From: Paenibacillus sp. HB172176
GTDB lineage: Bacteria > Bacillota > Bacilli > Paenibacillales > Paenibacillaceae
DNA length: 64,000 nucleotides
Assembly: GCF_011947265.1 (NCBI RefSeq)
Contig: NZ_JAATHD010000001.1
Location: 504,041-568,040, forward strand
Direction: 5' to 3'
Positions 25,947-35,738 of the stretch are shown here, piece by piece (the stretch's first letter is position 1; each line of letters opens with the position of its first letter). The notes under the pieces are model-generated. The model searched no databases and was not told the DNA's origin. It worked only from the letters and a program-made list of their open reading frames with translations. Position numbers and translations under genes: made by a program.

Positions 25947-26798
25947 CTATGATCTTTTGGACGATTCAACGATGGAATAGCGATTCTGCAAGATAGCCGT
26001 CATAGCGTCGAGCTCCTCTTGCCCCGGCATGCGCAGCTTGGAAGCGGCCTCCGCGAGCCCGGACGGCGTCTGACTGGTTCGAATGATATGCTTCATGCGC
26101 GATGCGAAGGCTTCGGCGGCACGAGGTCCGAGATTCGCAAGCTCTTCGAGGCTGGCCGTGCTGTCAGCGATCACGATCGGATAGTCCAGCGCCGTATCGC
26201 CTCCCGATGCCGCGTCATAGAAGGAACGGACAAGCTCCGCCCTCTCCCGGCCCGAGCCGGCGGCGACGATGAAGGCTTGTACAATGATGGCATTCCTTTG
26301 CCGTCGCTGGGCGATGCCGCAGAACTTGAAGCCGTCTATGCTTAGATCGAAGTCGCCCGGACAATACGCTCCGGCAATTTCTCCTTTCTCAACAGGCAGT
26401 TCCGTTTCCTGAAGCGCGTCCCGAATCAAGCGATACATGAGCTCGAATTCATTGTGAAAATGCACGCCTTCCCCGCCGGCCTTCGGGAGAATGAGCGATA
26501 TATTCACGACTCCCTTATCAAGCGGAACGGCGGCGCCTCCGGAGTTGCGGACGACCGTCGCCCAGCCCCGCTCGTTCAATTGCTCCGCGGCCTTCATCGC
26601 ATGCGGAAGTCTGCTGTCCCTCGGTCCGAGGATAAAGGCGCCGGTATGGCGCCATATATGGCATACGGCAGGCCCGCCCGATCCGGCATTGCGGCCTAAT
26701 AGCTCATCAAGAGCAAACGCCCGAAGCGGGTTGGCAGAGGCAAGCTCGTTCATCCGATCCAGAATAAGTATATTTCCATCAGCGTAATCCATGCGCAT
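25947..26798 (-). CDS. lipL: Octanoyltransferase of the LipL/LplA family
   Basis: 283 residues of the biotin/lipoate ligase fold. The substrate-binding motif is RNSGGAAVPLDKGVVNISLIL. The segment GAYCPGDFDLSIDGFKFCGIAQRR contains the Cys-Pro-Gly that fits the catalytic cysteine of LipL, the enzyme that moves octanoyl groups from GcvH to lipoyl domains. A plain lipoate ligase would lack this cysteine, so LipL is favoured, but the symbol rests on motif recognition only. GGAAGGA precedes ATG 26798. It is divergent from the aldo/keto reductase gene, and the 113 bp between them must carry both promoters. Confidence 0.75.
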   Translation of the reverse strand: MRMDYADGNILILDRMNELASANPLRAFALDELLGRNAGSGGPAVCHIWRHTGAFILGPRDSRLPHAMKAAEQLNERGWATVVRNSGGAAVPLDKGVVNISLILPKAGGEGVHFHNEFELMYRLIRDALQETELPVEKGEIAGAYCPGDFDLSIDGFKFCGIAQRRQRNAIIVQAFIVAAGSGRERAELVRSFYDAASGGDTALDYPIVIADSTASLEELANLGPRAAEAFASRMKHIIRTSQTPSGLAEAASKLRMPGQEELDAMTAILQNRYSIVESSKRS

Positions 26799-26911
26799 TT
26801 ATTCCTTCCGTTATGTTCGTTATAATTGATCATAACCTATTTTTATTGACTTGGCATCAAGCAGGTGGAGAAGCGTGCGTGCATTCAGCGCGGGAAGGAG
26901 AGGGCGAATAG

Positions 26912-27814
26912 ATGAAGATGAATAGATTAGGAACATCCGGGCTGCTCGTCAGCGAAATTGGATTAGGCTGCATGTCGATCGGCATAGAGGAGGAGACGGC
27001 GACAGCGATTATTCACGAAGCGTTGGAGGGAGGCGTTACTCTTCTTGATACCTCGGATCTGTACGACGGCGGCCGCAATGAGGAGCTGGTGGGCAAAGCG
27101 ATCAAAGGTCGGCGGAAAGAGGTCGTTCTCGCCACTAAAGTGGGAAATCGACGTATACCGGGACAGGAAGGCTGGACATGGGATCCTTCGAAGGGCTATA
27201 TTCTGTCCGCGGTGAAGGATAGCCTGAAGCGACTGGGCACGGATTATATCGATCTCTACCAGTTGCATGGCGGCACGCTGGATGACCCGATTGACGAGAC
27301 GATCGAGGCGTTCGAGCAGTTGAAGCGTGAGGGGGTTATACGTGAATATGGCATTTCGTCCATCCGCCCCAATGTCATTCGGGAATATGCGGCCCGTTCG
27401 TCGATCGTCAGCGTCATGAACGCATACAGCATTCTCGATCGGCGCGCGGAGGAGACGGTGCTTCCCTTGCTGGAGGAGAAGCGGATTAGCGTCATAGCCC
27501 GGGGTCCGTTGGCAAGCGGAGCGCTTGCTGCGAACAGGCAGCCAGTCAAGGCGCTGACGGATTACGAGCTGGCGGAAATTGTGGAGCTTCGCGAACAGCT
27601 GAAGGCATTGACGGCTTCCGGGAGAAGCTTGACGCAGCTGGCCATTCGGTATTCCCTCAGCCATCCCGCCGTCGCAACGGCCATTCCCGGCGCGAGCTCG
27701 GTATCGCAAGTACGGTCCAATCTGAAGGCCGCCGATTGCGACGCGCTTACGGGGGAGGAAATCGCGCTCGTTAGACGAGTGAGCAAAGCCAACCTGTACA
27801 AGCTTCATCGTTAA
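26912..27814 (+). CDS. Aldo/keto reductase
   Basis: 300 residues, close to the usual length of the (beta/alpha)8 aldo/keto reductase family. The catalytic tetrad is visible: Asp46, Tyr51 (LLDTSDLYDGG), Lys76 (LATKVG) and His119 (DLYQLHGG). The C-terminal cofactor region reads AIPGASSVSQVRSN. It reduces aldehydes or ketones with NADPH in the cytoplasm; the substrate is not determinable. GGGAAGGAG lies 12-14 bases before ATG 26912. The Lin0512-family gene follows 53 bp downstream and may be cotranscribed. Confidence 0.92.
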   Translation: MKMNRLGTSGLLVSEIGLGCMSIGIEEETATAIIHEALEGGVTLLDTSDLYDGGRNEELVGKAIKGRRKEVVLATKVGNRRIPGQEGWTWDPSKGYILSAVKDSLKRLGTDYIDLYQLHGGTLDDPIDETIEAFEQLKREGVIREYGISSIRPNVIREYAARSSIVSVMNAYSILDRRAEETVLPLLEEKRISVIARGPLASGALAANRQPVKALTDYELAEIVELREQLKALTASGRSLTQLAIRYSLSHPAVATAIPGASSVSQVRSNLKAADCDALTGEEIALVRRVSKANLYKLHR

Positions 27815-27867
27815 GCAGGACCGGGTGCGGCATTTTAAAGGTATGAATGAGGAAGGGAGGTGTTCAG

Positions 27868-28227
27868 ATGGATAAAATCATGTTCATCGAAATCGGGACG
27901 GGCATCGATCTGCATGGTCAGAACGTGACCAAGGCTGCGGTTCGCGCGGTTCAAAACGCTATTCACCATAATTCGATGCCTGGCATCCGTTCGGTGCTGC
28001 CGGAAGGGGACTTGAATCAGATGAAGGTGAATGTCAGGCTGGCGGTTCCCGCAGACAAGGAGCTTCTGGATTTGGAGCAAGTAAGGGAGGAGCTGCCGTA
28101 TGGTCAGGTTACATTCGAAATCATCGACGGAGGCATGCTCACCTCCAGCGGCATACTGCTCCAGGACAAGGAAGATCGCAACGATCTGGCTTATGTGGTC
28201 ATCGCTTCGGTCGAAGTCGGATACTAG
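27868..28227 (+). CDS. Lin0512-family conserved protein
   Basis: 119 residues from ATG 27868, placed by GGGAGGTG at 27855-27862; an earlier ATG at 27847 lacks a ribosome site. MDKIMFIEIGTGIDLHGQNVTKAAVRAVQNAIHHNS and GMLTSSGILLQDK match the small conserved family named after Listeria Lin0512, of unknown function. The repeated beta-alpha pattern suggests an oligomeric cytoplasmic enzyme or binding protein. It follows the aldo/keto reductase and converges on the AraC regulator gene with only 30 bp between stops and no clear terminator. Confidence 0.82.
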   Translation: MDKIMFIEIGTGIDLHGQNVTKAAVRAVQNAIHHNSMPGIRSVLPEGDLNQMKVNVRLAVPADKELLDLEQVREELPYGQVTFEIIDGGMLTSSGILLQDKEDRNDLAYVVIASVEVGY

Positions 28228-28257
28228 GCTTTCAGGCTGCTCCCGGCGGCAAAGCGA

Positions 28258-29154
28258 TCAGAAGCCTTCCGCCATCGAGGAAGACTTCCGGTAGCGGCCG
28301 GGCGTCATTCCCGTTCTTTCGCGGAACAGCTTCGCGAAATGACTATGATCTTCAAAGCCGATGCTTGAAGCAATTTGCGAGATGGAGAGGGTAGTTGTCA
28401 AAAGAAGCTCCTTCGCCTTCTCCATGCGCTGCAAGAGAACATATTGATAAGGGGAGCAGCCGACGGATGCCCGGAACAGCTCCCTCATATGTCCTTCGCT
28501 TAAATTCATTTCTTCCGCCAGCTCCTGCATGGAAACTGCCCCCATGCATTTTCCTCGCAAATAATCGCACATTCGGCTCACTCTCGCATCGATTACCGGG
28601 TTCGGATTGATCATATAAGGACGAAGCAATCTGGACAGGGAGGCAAACAACAGCTTATACTGCCCTTCGAAGGCCAGCAATAGCTCGGAAAGCTCGGCGG
28701 ACCGATGAGGATCGCTTCGCTTGTGGAGCATGTTCATGACCCCATCGCTCGCTTGCAATACCTGTCTCCACTCGCGAAGCAAGTCAAGTCTGCTATCGCC
28801 CTCCAACTGGAGGGGAATGTGCATCGGAACGTCGTAGAGTGCTGTCCATTCCAGACCGTACATGCGGATGTCGAGTCCGAGAGCCAAATAATGAATGGGC
28901 TCAGGCGCATTCTTCAAGAAACGGGTGGTGACAATAGCGCCTGCGGGCAGCGTGATTAGATCGCCCGGCTTCAAATCGTAATATTGTCCCTGGAGGATCA
29001 GCTGACGCTCCCCGCTGATGATATACCAGAAGGCAGTCGAAGGGATCAGATGCGAATCGAAGTTCCAATCCGCTGTCCGATGCCATTCGAAGCCGAATCG
29101 GTACAAGACTTGTTGTTCTTCCACGGTTATCCGGTGCAGCTCCTGCTCATTCAC
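28258..29154 (-). CDS. AraC-family transcriptional regulator with cupin-like sensor domain
   Basis: 298 residues, start GTG 29154 behind AGGAGGAA. The N-terminal half is a cupin-type ligand domain (FWYIISGERQLILQGQYYDLKPGDLITLPAG). The C-terminal 100 residues carry two helix-turn-helix motifs (MQELAEEMNLSEGHMRELFRASVG and ISQIASSIGFEDHSHFAKLFRERTGMTPGRYR). It is transcribed divergently from the sulfatase gene across 173 bp, so it most likely controls that gene and itself in response to a sugar or sulfated glycan. The ligand is not known. Confidence 0.92.
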   Translation of the reverse strand: MNEQELHRITVEEQQVLYRFGFEWHRTADWNFDSHLIPSTAFWYIISGERQLILQGQYYDLKPGDLITLPAGAIVTTRFLKNAPEPIHYLALGLDIRMYGLEWTALYDVPMHIPLQLEGDSRLDLLREWRQVLQASDGVMNMLHKRSDPHRSAELSELLLAFEGQYKLLFASLSRLLRPYMINPNPVIDARVSRMCDYLRGKCMGAVSMQELAEEMNLSEGHMRELFRASVGCSPYQYVLLQRMEKAKELLLTTTLSISQIASSIGFEDHSHFAKLFRERTGMTPGRYRKSSSMAEGF

Positions 29155-29327
29155 GACAATTCCTCCTGGTCCATGCGCACTTCGTTATCACTCTGCCGAT
29201 CTTCGTTTTCTTGCATTTTATCGTGCTTTTATCCATTATATATCCCTTCGAATTCTTATACAATTAGTACTAGGAATAAATCGAGCTGTGGAATATCCTA
29301 TACGAATTGAAATTGGAGGAAACGAGT

Positions 29328-30695
29328 ATGCAAAATGAGCAAAAAGATGATTCTACTCCGAACGTCATTGTATTCTTCACGGATCAGCAGCGCTGGGATA
29401 CAACAGGAGCGCATGGCAACCCGCTTGGCTTGACGCCGAATTTCGACCGAATGGCGTCCGAGGGCACGCATTTCTATCATACCTTCACGCCGCAGCCGGT
29501 ATGCGGACCCGCGCGCTCCTGTCTGCAAACGGGCTTGTACGCGACGAAGTCGGGCTGCTATCGCAACGGGATTCCGCTGCCCGGCGAGACCCGTACGTTA
29601 GCCCATTATTTCAAGGATGCCGGCTATCGCACAGGCTATATCGGCAAGTGGCATCTGGCGTCAAGCGAGCCGGTCGTGCAGGAAGAACGGGGCGGCTATG
29701 AGCATTGGCTGGCCTCCAACGTACTGGAATTCTCCTCCGACGCTTATGATACAGTGCTGTACGACGAGGCTTGCAAGCCGGTCAAGCTTCCCGGCTATCG
29801 CGTTGACGCCCAGACGGACGCGGCCATTCGGTATATCGACGCCAATCAGAAGAAGCCGTTCTTCCTGTTTCTGTCCTTTCTGGAGCCGCATCATCAGAAC
29901 CACAGGGATAATTACCCCGCGCCTAACGGCTACGAGGCTCCCTATGCCGATCGATGGACGCCGCCCGATCTGAAGGCGCTCGGAGGCACGTCCCCTCAGC
30001 ATTTGGGCGGCTATTACGGCATGGTGAAGAAGCTGGACGAAGCGCTCGGACGGCTGAGGGATGCGCTTCAAAGTCTCGATCTGACGAAGAAAACGATTAT
30101 TCTGTTCACCTCCGATCATGGCTGTCATTTCAAAACCCGCAACGGCGAGTACAAGAGAAGCTGTCACGACAGCTCCATTCGAATTCCTTGCGCGGCTTAT
30201 GGTCCGGGCTTCATGCAAGGCGGCCAGATTCGCGAAATGATCAGTCTGCTCGATATGCCGCCGACATTGCTTGACGCGGCGGGGATTGAGGTTCCACACG
30301 TTATGCAAGGGCGTTCCGCGATGCCGCTAGTGAACAGAACGATTGCCGATTGGCCCGAAGAAGCCTATGTTCAGATCAGTGAATCGCAGACGGGACGCGC
30401 CATTCGCACGGCCAGGTGGAAATATTCGGTTCATGCGCCGGAAAGCGACGGCATTTCGCAAGCTTTCTCGAATCGTTATACAGAGGAATTTCTGTATGAT
30501 CTGGAGTCCGACCCTTATGAATTGACTAATCTTGCAGGAATGGACGCCTATCGGGATGCGGCCGATCAATTGAAGGAGCGCCTGCTCGCCAGAATGAGTG
30601 AGGCGGGAGAAGCGGCAGCCGAGATTATTCAGGCGGAGCCGAGAGCATCCGGTCAAAGAAGAGTTTCGGTCGATGAATTGAGAGTGAAGCTGTAG
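29328..30695 (+). CDS. Sulfatase (formylglycine-dependent family)
   Basis: 455 residues from ATG 29328, with GGAGGA at 29315-29320; an in-frame TTG at 29307 is upstream of the ribosome site. Metal ligand region NVIVFFTDQQRWDT; the maturation signature VCGPARSCLQTG has Cys59 in C-x-P-x-R, the residue converted to formylglycine; GYIGKWHL and FTSDHGCHF complete the active site. There is no signal peptide, so it acts in the cytoplasm on imported sulfated sugars or other sulfate esters. No formylglycine-generating enzyme is in the window. The adjacent divergent AraC gene is the probable regulator. Confidence 0.92.
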   Translation: MQNEQKDDSTPNVIVFFTDQQRWDTTGAHGNPLGLTPNFDRMASEGTHFYHTFTPQPVCGPARSCLQTGLYATKSGCYRNGIPLPGETRTLAHYFKDAGYRTGYIGKWHLASSEPVVQEERGGYEHWLASNVLEFSSDAYDTVLYDEACKPVKLPGYRVDAQTDAAIRYIDANQKKPFFLFLSFLEPHHQNHRDNYPAPNGYEAPYADRWTPPDLKALGGTSPQHLGGYYGMVKKLDEALGRLRDALQSLDLTKKTIILFTSDHGCHFKTRNGEYKRSCHDSSIRIPCAAYGPGFMQGGQIREMISLLDMPPTLLDAAGIEVPHVMQGRSAMPLVNRTIADWPEEAYVQISESQTGRAIRTARWKYSVHAPESDGISQAFSNRYTEEFLYDLESDPYELTNLAGMDAYRDAADQLKERLLARMSEAGEAAAEIIQAEPRASGQRRVSVDELRVKL

Positions 30696-30781
30696 CTTGC
30701 GCAGCGTTGTTTTTCTGGCAAACTCATTCCAAGTATATTATGCTGAAAGCAATGAATTTGCAGAAGCTGAGGTGAGCTTGG

Positions 30782-31405
30782 GTGAAGGAGAAAACAACGA
30801 TCTATCTGGTCAGACACGGGCAAACGGAATGGAATGTCGAGCATCGCTTTCAAGGCCATCAGGATTCTCCCTTGACGGAGAACGGGATCATTCAGGCGAA
30901 GTGGCTGGGTGAAGCTCTGGCGAATGAACGGCTCCATGTCATCTGCGCCAGCTCCAGTCCAAGAGCCGTCATGACGGCGGAGCTGATAGGAGAAGGAAGA
31001 GGCTTGACGGTTCAAGCCTGCGATGCGTTTATGGAATTAGGACTGGGCGAATGGGAAGGCATGAATCAAGAGGAGGCGAAGGAGCTGTACCCACAGCCCT
31101 TCGATCAATTCTGGAATGATCCGGAGAGCTTTGGCGTGCAGGGCGGCGAGAGCTTTGCCGAGGCGTTCGACCGCGCGAGGAACGCTTTGCTGCAGCTTGC
31201 AGAGGAACATGCCGGAAAGACCGTTCTCATTGTCACGCATACCGTCATCGTGAAGCTGCTCATGGCTTATTTTGAAAATCGTCCACTCCGCGATCTATGG
31301 AAGCCGCCTTACATCCATCCGACCTGTCTGAGCAAGATCGAGCTGTACGAAGATGGACATGCCATCCTTCTGCATGGCGACATAAGCCATTATCAGGAGA
31401 AGTAG
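30782..31405 (+). CDS. Histidine phosphatase (phosphoglycerate-mutase-like)
   Basis: 207 residues; GTG 30782 with TGAGGTGAG upstream. The signature YLVRHGQTEWN carries the phospho-accepting His. The second catalytic His is in LIVTHTVIVK, and Glu in FMELGLGEWEGM. Members remove phosphate from small metabolites (sugar phosphates, alpha-ribazole phosphate); the substrate cannot be assigned. Its last 13 bases overlap the 3' end of the convergent DUF4838 gene, so the two transcripts are antisense at their ends and no terminator separates them. Confidence 0.9.
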   Translation: MKEKTTIYLVRHGQTEWNVEHRFQGHQDSPLTENGIIQAKWLGEALANERLHVICASSSPRAVMTAELIGEGRGLTVQACDAFMELGLGEWEGMNQEEAKELYPQPFDQFWNDPESFGVQGGESFAEAFDRARNALLQLAEEHAGKTVLIVTHTVIVKLLMAYFENRPLRDLWKPPYIHPTCLSKIELYEDGHAILLHGDISHYQEK

Positions 31406-33519
31406 AGAGCCTTATAACGCAAATAGGCCTTCTCGCACCAGCTGGCTTTCAGTCCATTATCGTACAGGTCGAAGCGGGTGCTTGGACGCACAGCCTCCGT
31501 ATTCTGTTCCAGCGCAAGCGCATATCGCTGGACATGAAGAAAGGCGTTTCTCGCCTGCTCATGCAAAGCCTGCTTGTGAAATTGATGCGTTCTAACCAAG
31601 CCGTAGATAAAGCGAACCATGTCCTCCAAATAGGAAAACCGCCGTTCGTCCTCTAGTAATCTGGCGACGACAACAGCTTCGCGCGCGCCGTCAAGCGCTC
31701 TATCGATGAATCGTCGACAGACGGCAAGCAAATCGACGGTTTCCGTCAAACTGATACCGGCATTGCTGCCTTCGGCCCTAAGATCGTATTGCATATGTTC
31801 AAGCGGGAAGAGCTCTTCCGCATTCTCGCGCAGCCTGCCTGTTAGAGACTGCCGAATGCCCTTCGAATATTGATAATGCTTCAAAAATTTGCTATTGCGC
31901 ATCGCTTTCTCTAATGATTCGTAGAAGCTCCGGGCATCGGCGGCGGAGTCCCCGTAGCAGAGCGAATAATAGTCGTCGACAATCCGGTCGGCATCCTCCA
32001 GAATATTCCACAGCATGCGATATAGCTGATAATTGGTAAGCGTAAGCGTGCCCCAACTGCGGTCGGTCAGATGCATATAATGAAAGTGGCGTATGCCCGA
32101 TCGGTAATAGAAGGGCAGATCATGCTTCATAATTGCCGTCAACGGAATCGGACAGGCAGCGAACGAACCCACGTTATAGTATTCGCCGACAAACGCATTC
32201 CCTTTATAGTGCCGATCCTCGGCTGTTGTCCATGGAACGAAGGTCGTCATAAGCTCCTGATTCGACTCGGTGCAGCACTCATCATCCAGCGTATGCAGGA
32301 AGCAGCGTTCGATCGGGAAGTAGGTGGGAAAGCAGCTCCCATAATCGAAATCCTCGGGCAAGGCGCGGTCGGGAGCGGGCAGCGTTTCATGATAGATAGG
32401 GAAAATAATGTGAACATGCCGTCCCAACCTTCCTTCGCGTTCCGCAGCATCCAGATGTCCTCGCAAGGCATGAACCAGCAAAATCATGCGATAGGCGTAA
32501 TTGCCTGTCGATTGGCATCTGTCGCATTCGCACCAGTTGCCGTTATCCAGCATCCAGAAGTTAAGCACATCGGCATGCCGCCATTGTCCGTCGATCAAAT
32601 CATTCGCAAGTCCGTAGCACAGTTCAGCTACCGCATGGGGATTGGTGGTGCAGAAGTTGTCTCCGAAGCCCTCGCGATCTCCTTCGCCTACGTTGAAGCT
32701 GCGCTCTCCGTTTACAAGTCCGAACCAATCGGGATGCGCTTCCGCATAATCGCGAGGATTCAGGAAGCGGTACAGAATGTTATGACCGCCCATGCAGATA
32801 CGGATGCCTCTCTTCTTGAAGGCATGCGGATGATGAATCGCGTTCAGCGAAGCAAAGTTGATGCGGTTTCTGCCAAGCCAGTCCAGAAGCTCAGCACTGT
32901 CATCGTCGATATGCTCGCTGTATACGCCCCGCGTCTCGAAGCTCGGCGAATCGATGATGGACAGGCTGAGCGGCGGCGAAAGCGCGGAGCCGTCAGGCAC
33001 ATGCCTGCCTTGCTCCCCAAGCCCGATCCAGCGGAAGCCAAGCGCTTCCAGCAACGCATAAGCGCCGTAAAGGCTGCCGCTGCGATCCTTCGCTGCTATG
33101 ACCCAATGCACGCGTCCTTCAAGGGGAAAGGTTGCGACAGCATAGCCCTCCGGCGGCAGGGTCTCCCATTCGTCCTTATGCGCATGAAGCCATTCCTGCC
33201 AGGCAGCGTCAATTGAGGAGCCCTCCGGCGGCTTCTCGAGCCAGATGGCAATGCCGGTTTCAGGCTTGTCAGAAATCGGGGCTTCCCTTGCAGTCTCTAG
33301 CGGCACTAGCTCCACGGTACCCTGCGAAATGAGCGATAGATGCTCCGCCAACTCGGTTGCGGCATAGCAAACCGTGCAAGTTCTCGCATTCTTCTCCGCG
33401 TTGTTCCACCAGTTGATCCCAAGCTCGGCAGAGGCGGCGGCTTTAATCGAGGAGAAGGCCCCCTTGTCTGCAATGATGCGAATGCTGCGCGTATTCCATG
33501 TTATCCCTGTCTGGGTCAT
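31393..33519 (-). CDS. DUF4838 glycan-active-like protein
   Basis: 708 residues from ATG 33519, preceded by AAGGAG. The open frame continues to 33915, but that part lies inside the upstream regulator gene and is rejected. The N-terminal quarter resembles the alpha-glucuronidase/GH20 N-domain (AWQEWLHAHKDEW, SLYGAYALLEALGFRWIG). The core is DUF4838: VLNFWMLDNGNWCECDRCQSTGNYAYRMILLVHAL with a CxxC, then a GH-like barrel region (YYNVGSFAACPIPLTAIMKHDLPFYY). No signal peptide is present, so it would be cytoplasmic. It is second in a two-gene unit, 14 bases after the membrane-bound AraC sensor. Likely a glycosidase of unassigned specificity. Confidence 0.82.
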   Translation of the reverse strand: MTQTGITWNTRSIRIIADKGAFSSIKAAASAELGINWWNNAEKNARTCTVCYAATELAEHLSLISQGTVELVPLETAREAPISDKPETGIAIWLEKPPEGSSIDAAWQEWLHAHKDEWETLPPEGYAVATFPLEGRVHWVIAAKDRSGSLYGAYALLEALGFRWIGLGEQGRHVPDGSALSPPLSLSIIDSPSFETRGVYSEHIDDDSAELLDWLGRNRINFASLNAIHHPHAFKKRGIRICMGGHNILYRFLNPRDYAEAHPDWFGLVNGERSFNVGEGDREGFGDNFCTTNPHAVAELCYGLANDLIDGQWRHADVLNFWMLDNGNWCECDRCQSTGNYAYRMILLVHALRGHLDAAEREGRLGRHVHIIFPIYHETLPAPDRALPEDFDYGSCFPTYFPIERCFLHTLDDECCTESNQELMTTFVPWTTAEDRHYKGNAFVGEYYNVGSFAACPIPLTAIMKHDLPFYYRSGIRHFHYMHLTDRSWGTLTLTNYQLYRMLWNILEDADRIVDDYYSLCYGDSAADARSFYESLEKAMRNSKFLKHYQYSKGIRQSLTGRLRENAEELFPLEHMQYDLRAEGSNAGISLTETVDLLAVCRRFIDRALDGAREAVVVARLLEDERRFSYLEDMVRFIYGLVRTHQFHKQALHEQARNAFLHVQRYALALEQNTEAVRPSTRFDLYDNGLKASWCEKAYLRYKALYFS

Positions 33520-33533
33520 CCTGCTGCTCTCCT

Positions 33534-35738
33534 TTATTGCTTCGGTAATTTTCGGAAATCTCCAGGAGTCATTCCTGTATGCTTCTTGAACACCCGTATG
33601 AAGGTGCTGACATTCATGTAGCCGACCTTCTCCGAGGCTTCCTGTATTTTCATATTCGACTGCTGCAGCAGCTCTTTGGCTTTGTTCATCCGATAAGTCA
33701 TCACATAATCGACGAAATTGACGCCGCTTTTCTCCTTGAAGTACGTGGAGAGATAGCCGCGCGTTATATTCAATTGATCGGCTATCAAATCCAGCGAAAT
33801 ATCCTCGCAATAATGCTCCTCGACATAGGCGATGACGAAGCTTGTTATGTCGTCCTTTGCCGCTTTCTTCTCTTGAACAAGCAAGCATACTCTGCGGATC
33901 ATCGTTTCGAGGCACAGCTCGTACTGTTCATACGTATGGCAATTGTTGACCGCCTCGTAAGGAGAGGCCATGTCGGCCAGCCTGCCGGAGTCAATCTGAT
34001 TGGTGAACTGCAGCTTTACGACCTGAGACACAATCGATCTGGCGAATTCCGCAAAATGGACGGCATAGCCGTTCTTGCGACTCAGCCGGGCAAGCGCGCG
34101 CTTCATAAGCGGAATGGCGATAGCGTGATTGCCTTGCAGCATATTAAGCTGAAATTCTTGCTCCTCAATCGGATGGAACGCGATCCCTTCGGGAATTTCT
34201 CGCGGCTCCGCAATGAATTGAGGGTCTAAACCAAGCTTCCGCTGTTTCACAAGTCTGGACACATATTCGTAGGACTTGTTGAAGTCTTCCTCGGAACGAT
34301 AGACGGGGCTTACCGCAATGGTGAGCAGGGCAGGCTGCGTCTCGCTGTTGAATTGATTCACGATATCCCCAAGAACAAGCTCCCATTCGGGCACCTCTCC
34401 TTCGTCGAAGTGGAGCACCGTCACTATTTCATTCTGCTCCAATTGCAGCGTCACTGAATCGTGGAATGCTTCCGAGAATCGACCGGAGACCCATTCGCGC
34501 AGAGCCGAAGCGGCCTGTGCGAAGCTTCTTTGATGCTCCGACGATGTTTCGTTAACAGGCGTAAGATGGAATAACATGACCATGAACGCCTTGTCCATCG
34601 GTTGAAAATGCTCGGACAACTGGTCGATGCTCTTGATTTGATTCGCATAGGCATACAGATTGAGAAGTGAATTTTTGATCGTCATATCCTTCTTGATATC
34701 GTTGATTCTCTCCTGAATGAAACGGAATTCTCTGATCTTGCTCGTGAAGGAGCCGGGCTCTCCGCTATTGAAGGACTCGAGCAAGTGACGGACGGGCGCG
34801 TGAAGCTTGCGGCTGATCCATGCCGATACGGCTACGCTGATGATAAAGGCGAGAATAATGAGCACGATGAGCAAGAGCGTCAAATTCTGAAGCTGCTCCT
34901 TCACGTGGGCGTAGGGAATAACGCTGACATAAGTGAAGCCGGTATGGGCGCCCTTCTGATAGAACGTATACTGGTTGTCGCGAAGAGCATTTCCGCTTGC
35001 ATCTACTCCCAAATCCGGCAGCTCGGGAATCGTCATGTTCCTGGAATGAAACAAGGGCCGGCCTTCTTTGTCGATAATGGCGAACGGTTGATCATACTTG
35101 GACAAGAAGAAATCGTCGAAGGCGCGAGAGGCGTCCATTAGAGCGAAAATCGCCGTATCCTCCTCGTTGACCTTCTTGATCATGATGGGAATGAATGTGC
35201 CGAGCAGCTTCTCGGTGCCAACGGAATTCTCCCAATACTCCGAAGCCGGGTAGATGGCGAAGCTAATCTTCTTCTCCATCTCTTCCTCCCAGAAGGAGAG
35301 CGGATAATCTTTGCTGTGCAGCAGCTTGTCGAACATCAGCTCAGCGGGCGCCGTGCTGTCTTTTTCGATGACATAATGATTGCGCTTCATATAGATGAGC
35401 AGGTTGTCCAGATACATATAAGAATTTCCCACGTTCGATCGAAGCTGATCCTTCACGCTTACGGCCGAATCCATATTGAGCGAGGCGCTTCGCGAAAGAA
35501 GCGAAATTTGCGAATCGAATTCCAGCGTCAATCCAAGATTTCGAATATGTTCGAAATATTCCTCGTAATTGTGAACGGCAGCGTCGAGATTCAAGCTGCT
35601 GTTCTTCGTGATTTCATTGCGAATCGTATCGAGGAAGAAGGAGGAGGCGACGATGATGAACAAGACCAACAGGAGAATGACGATCAGGAAGCTGCCGAAT
35701 AGGCGATAGAACATGGAACCCGTCATGAAGCGTTTCAT
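33534..35738 (-). CDS. Membrane-anchored AraC-type regulator with extracellular Cache-like sensor
   Basis: 734 residues, ATG 35738 with GGAGG upstream. Membrane helix 1 (about 12-36), an extracellular sensor of about 250 residues, membrane helix 2 (LTLLLIVLIILAFIISVAVSAWI, near 290), a HAMP-like linker, then a long cytoplasmic part ending in two AraC helix-turn-helix motifs (LDLIADQLNITRGYLSTYFKEKSG and IQEASEKVGYMNVSTFIRVFKKHTG). There is no kinase domain: sensing and DNA binding are in one chain. It is divergent from the ABC genes at 36037-39526 and should activate them when an extracellular sugar binds. Confidence 0.9.
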   Translation of the reverse strand: MKRFMTGSMFYRLFGSFLIVILLLVLFIIVASSFFLDTIRNEITKNSSLNLDAAVHNYEEYFEHIRNLGLTLEFDSQISLLSRSASLNMDSAVSVKDQLRSNVGNSYMYLDNLLIYMKRNHYVIEKDSTAPAELMFDKLLHSKDYPLSFWEEEMEKKISFAIYPASEYWENSVGTEKLLGTFIPIMIKKVNEEDTAIFALMDASRAFDDFFLSKYDQPFAIIDKEGRPLFHSRNMTIPELPDLGVDASGNALRDNQYTFYQKGAHTGFTYVSVIPYAHVKEQLQNLTLLLIVLIILAFIISVAVSAWISRKLHAPVRHLLESFNSGEPGSFTSKIREFRFIQERINDIKKDMTIKNSLLNLYAYANQIKSIDQLSEHFQPMDKAFMVMLFHLTPVNETSSEHQRSFAQAASALREWVSGRFSEAFHDSVTLQLEQNEIVTVLHFDEGEVPEWELVLGDIVNQFNSETQPALLTIAVSPVYRSEEDFNKSYEYVSRLVKQRKLGLDPQFIAEPREIPEGIAFHPIEEQEFQLNMLQGNHAIAIPLMKRALARLSRKNGYAVHFAEFARSIVSQVVKLQFTNQIDSGRLADMASPYEAVNNCHTYEQYELCLETMIRRVCLLVQEKKAAKDDITSFVIAYVEEHYCEDISLDLIADQLNITRGYLSTYFKEKSGVNFVDYVMTYRMNKAKELLQQSNMKIQEASEKVGYMNVSTFIRVFKKHTGMTPGDFRKLPKQ

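Noticed and set aside
33520..33915. N-terminal extension of the DUF4838 protein
   Set aside because: Lies within the regulator gene in another frame; a ribosome site and family start fit ATG 33519.
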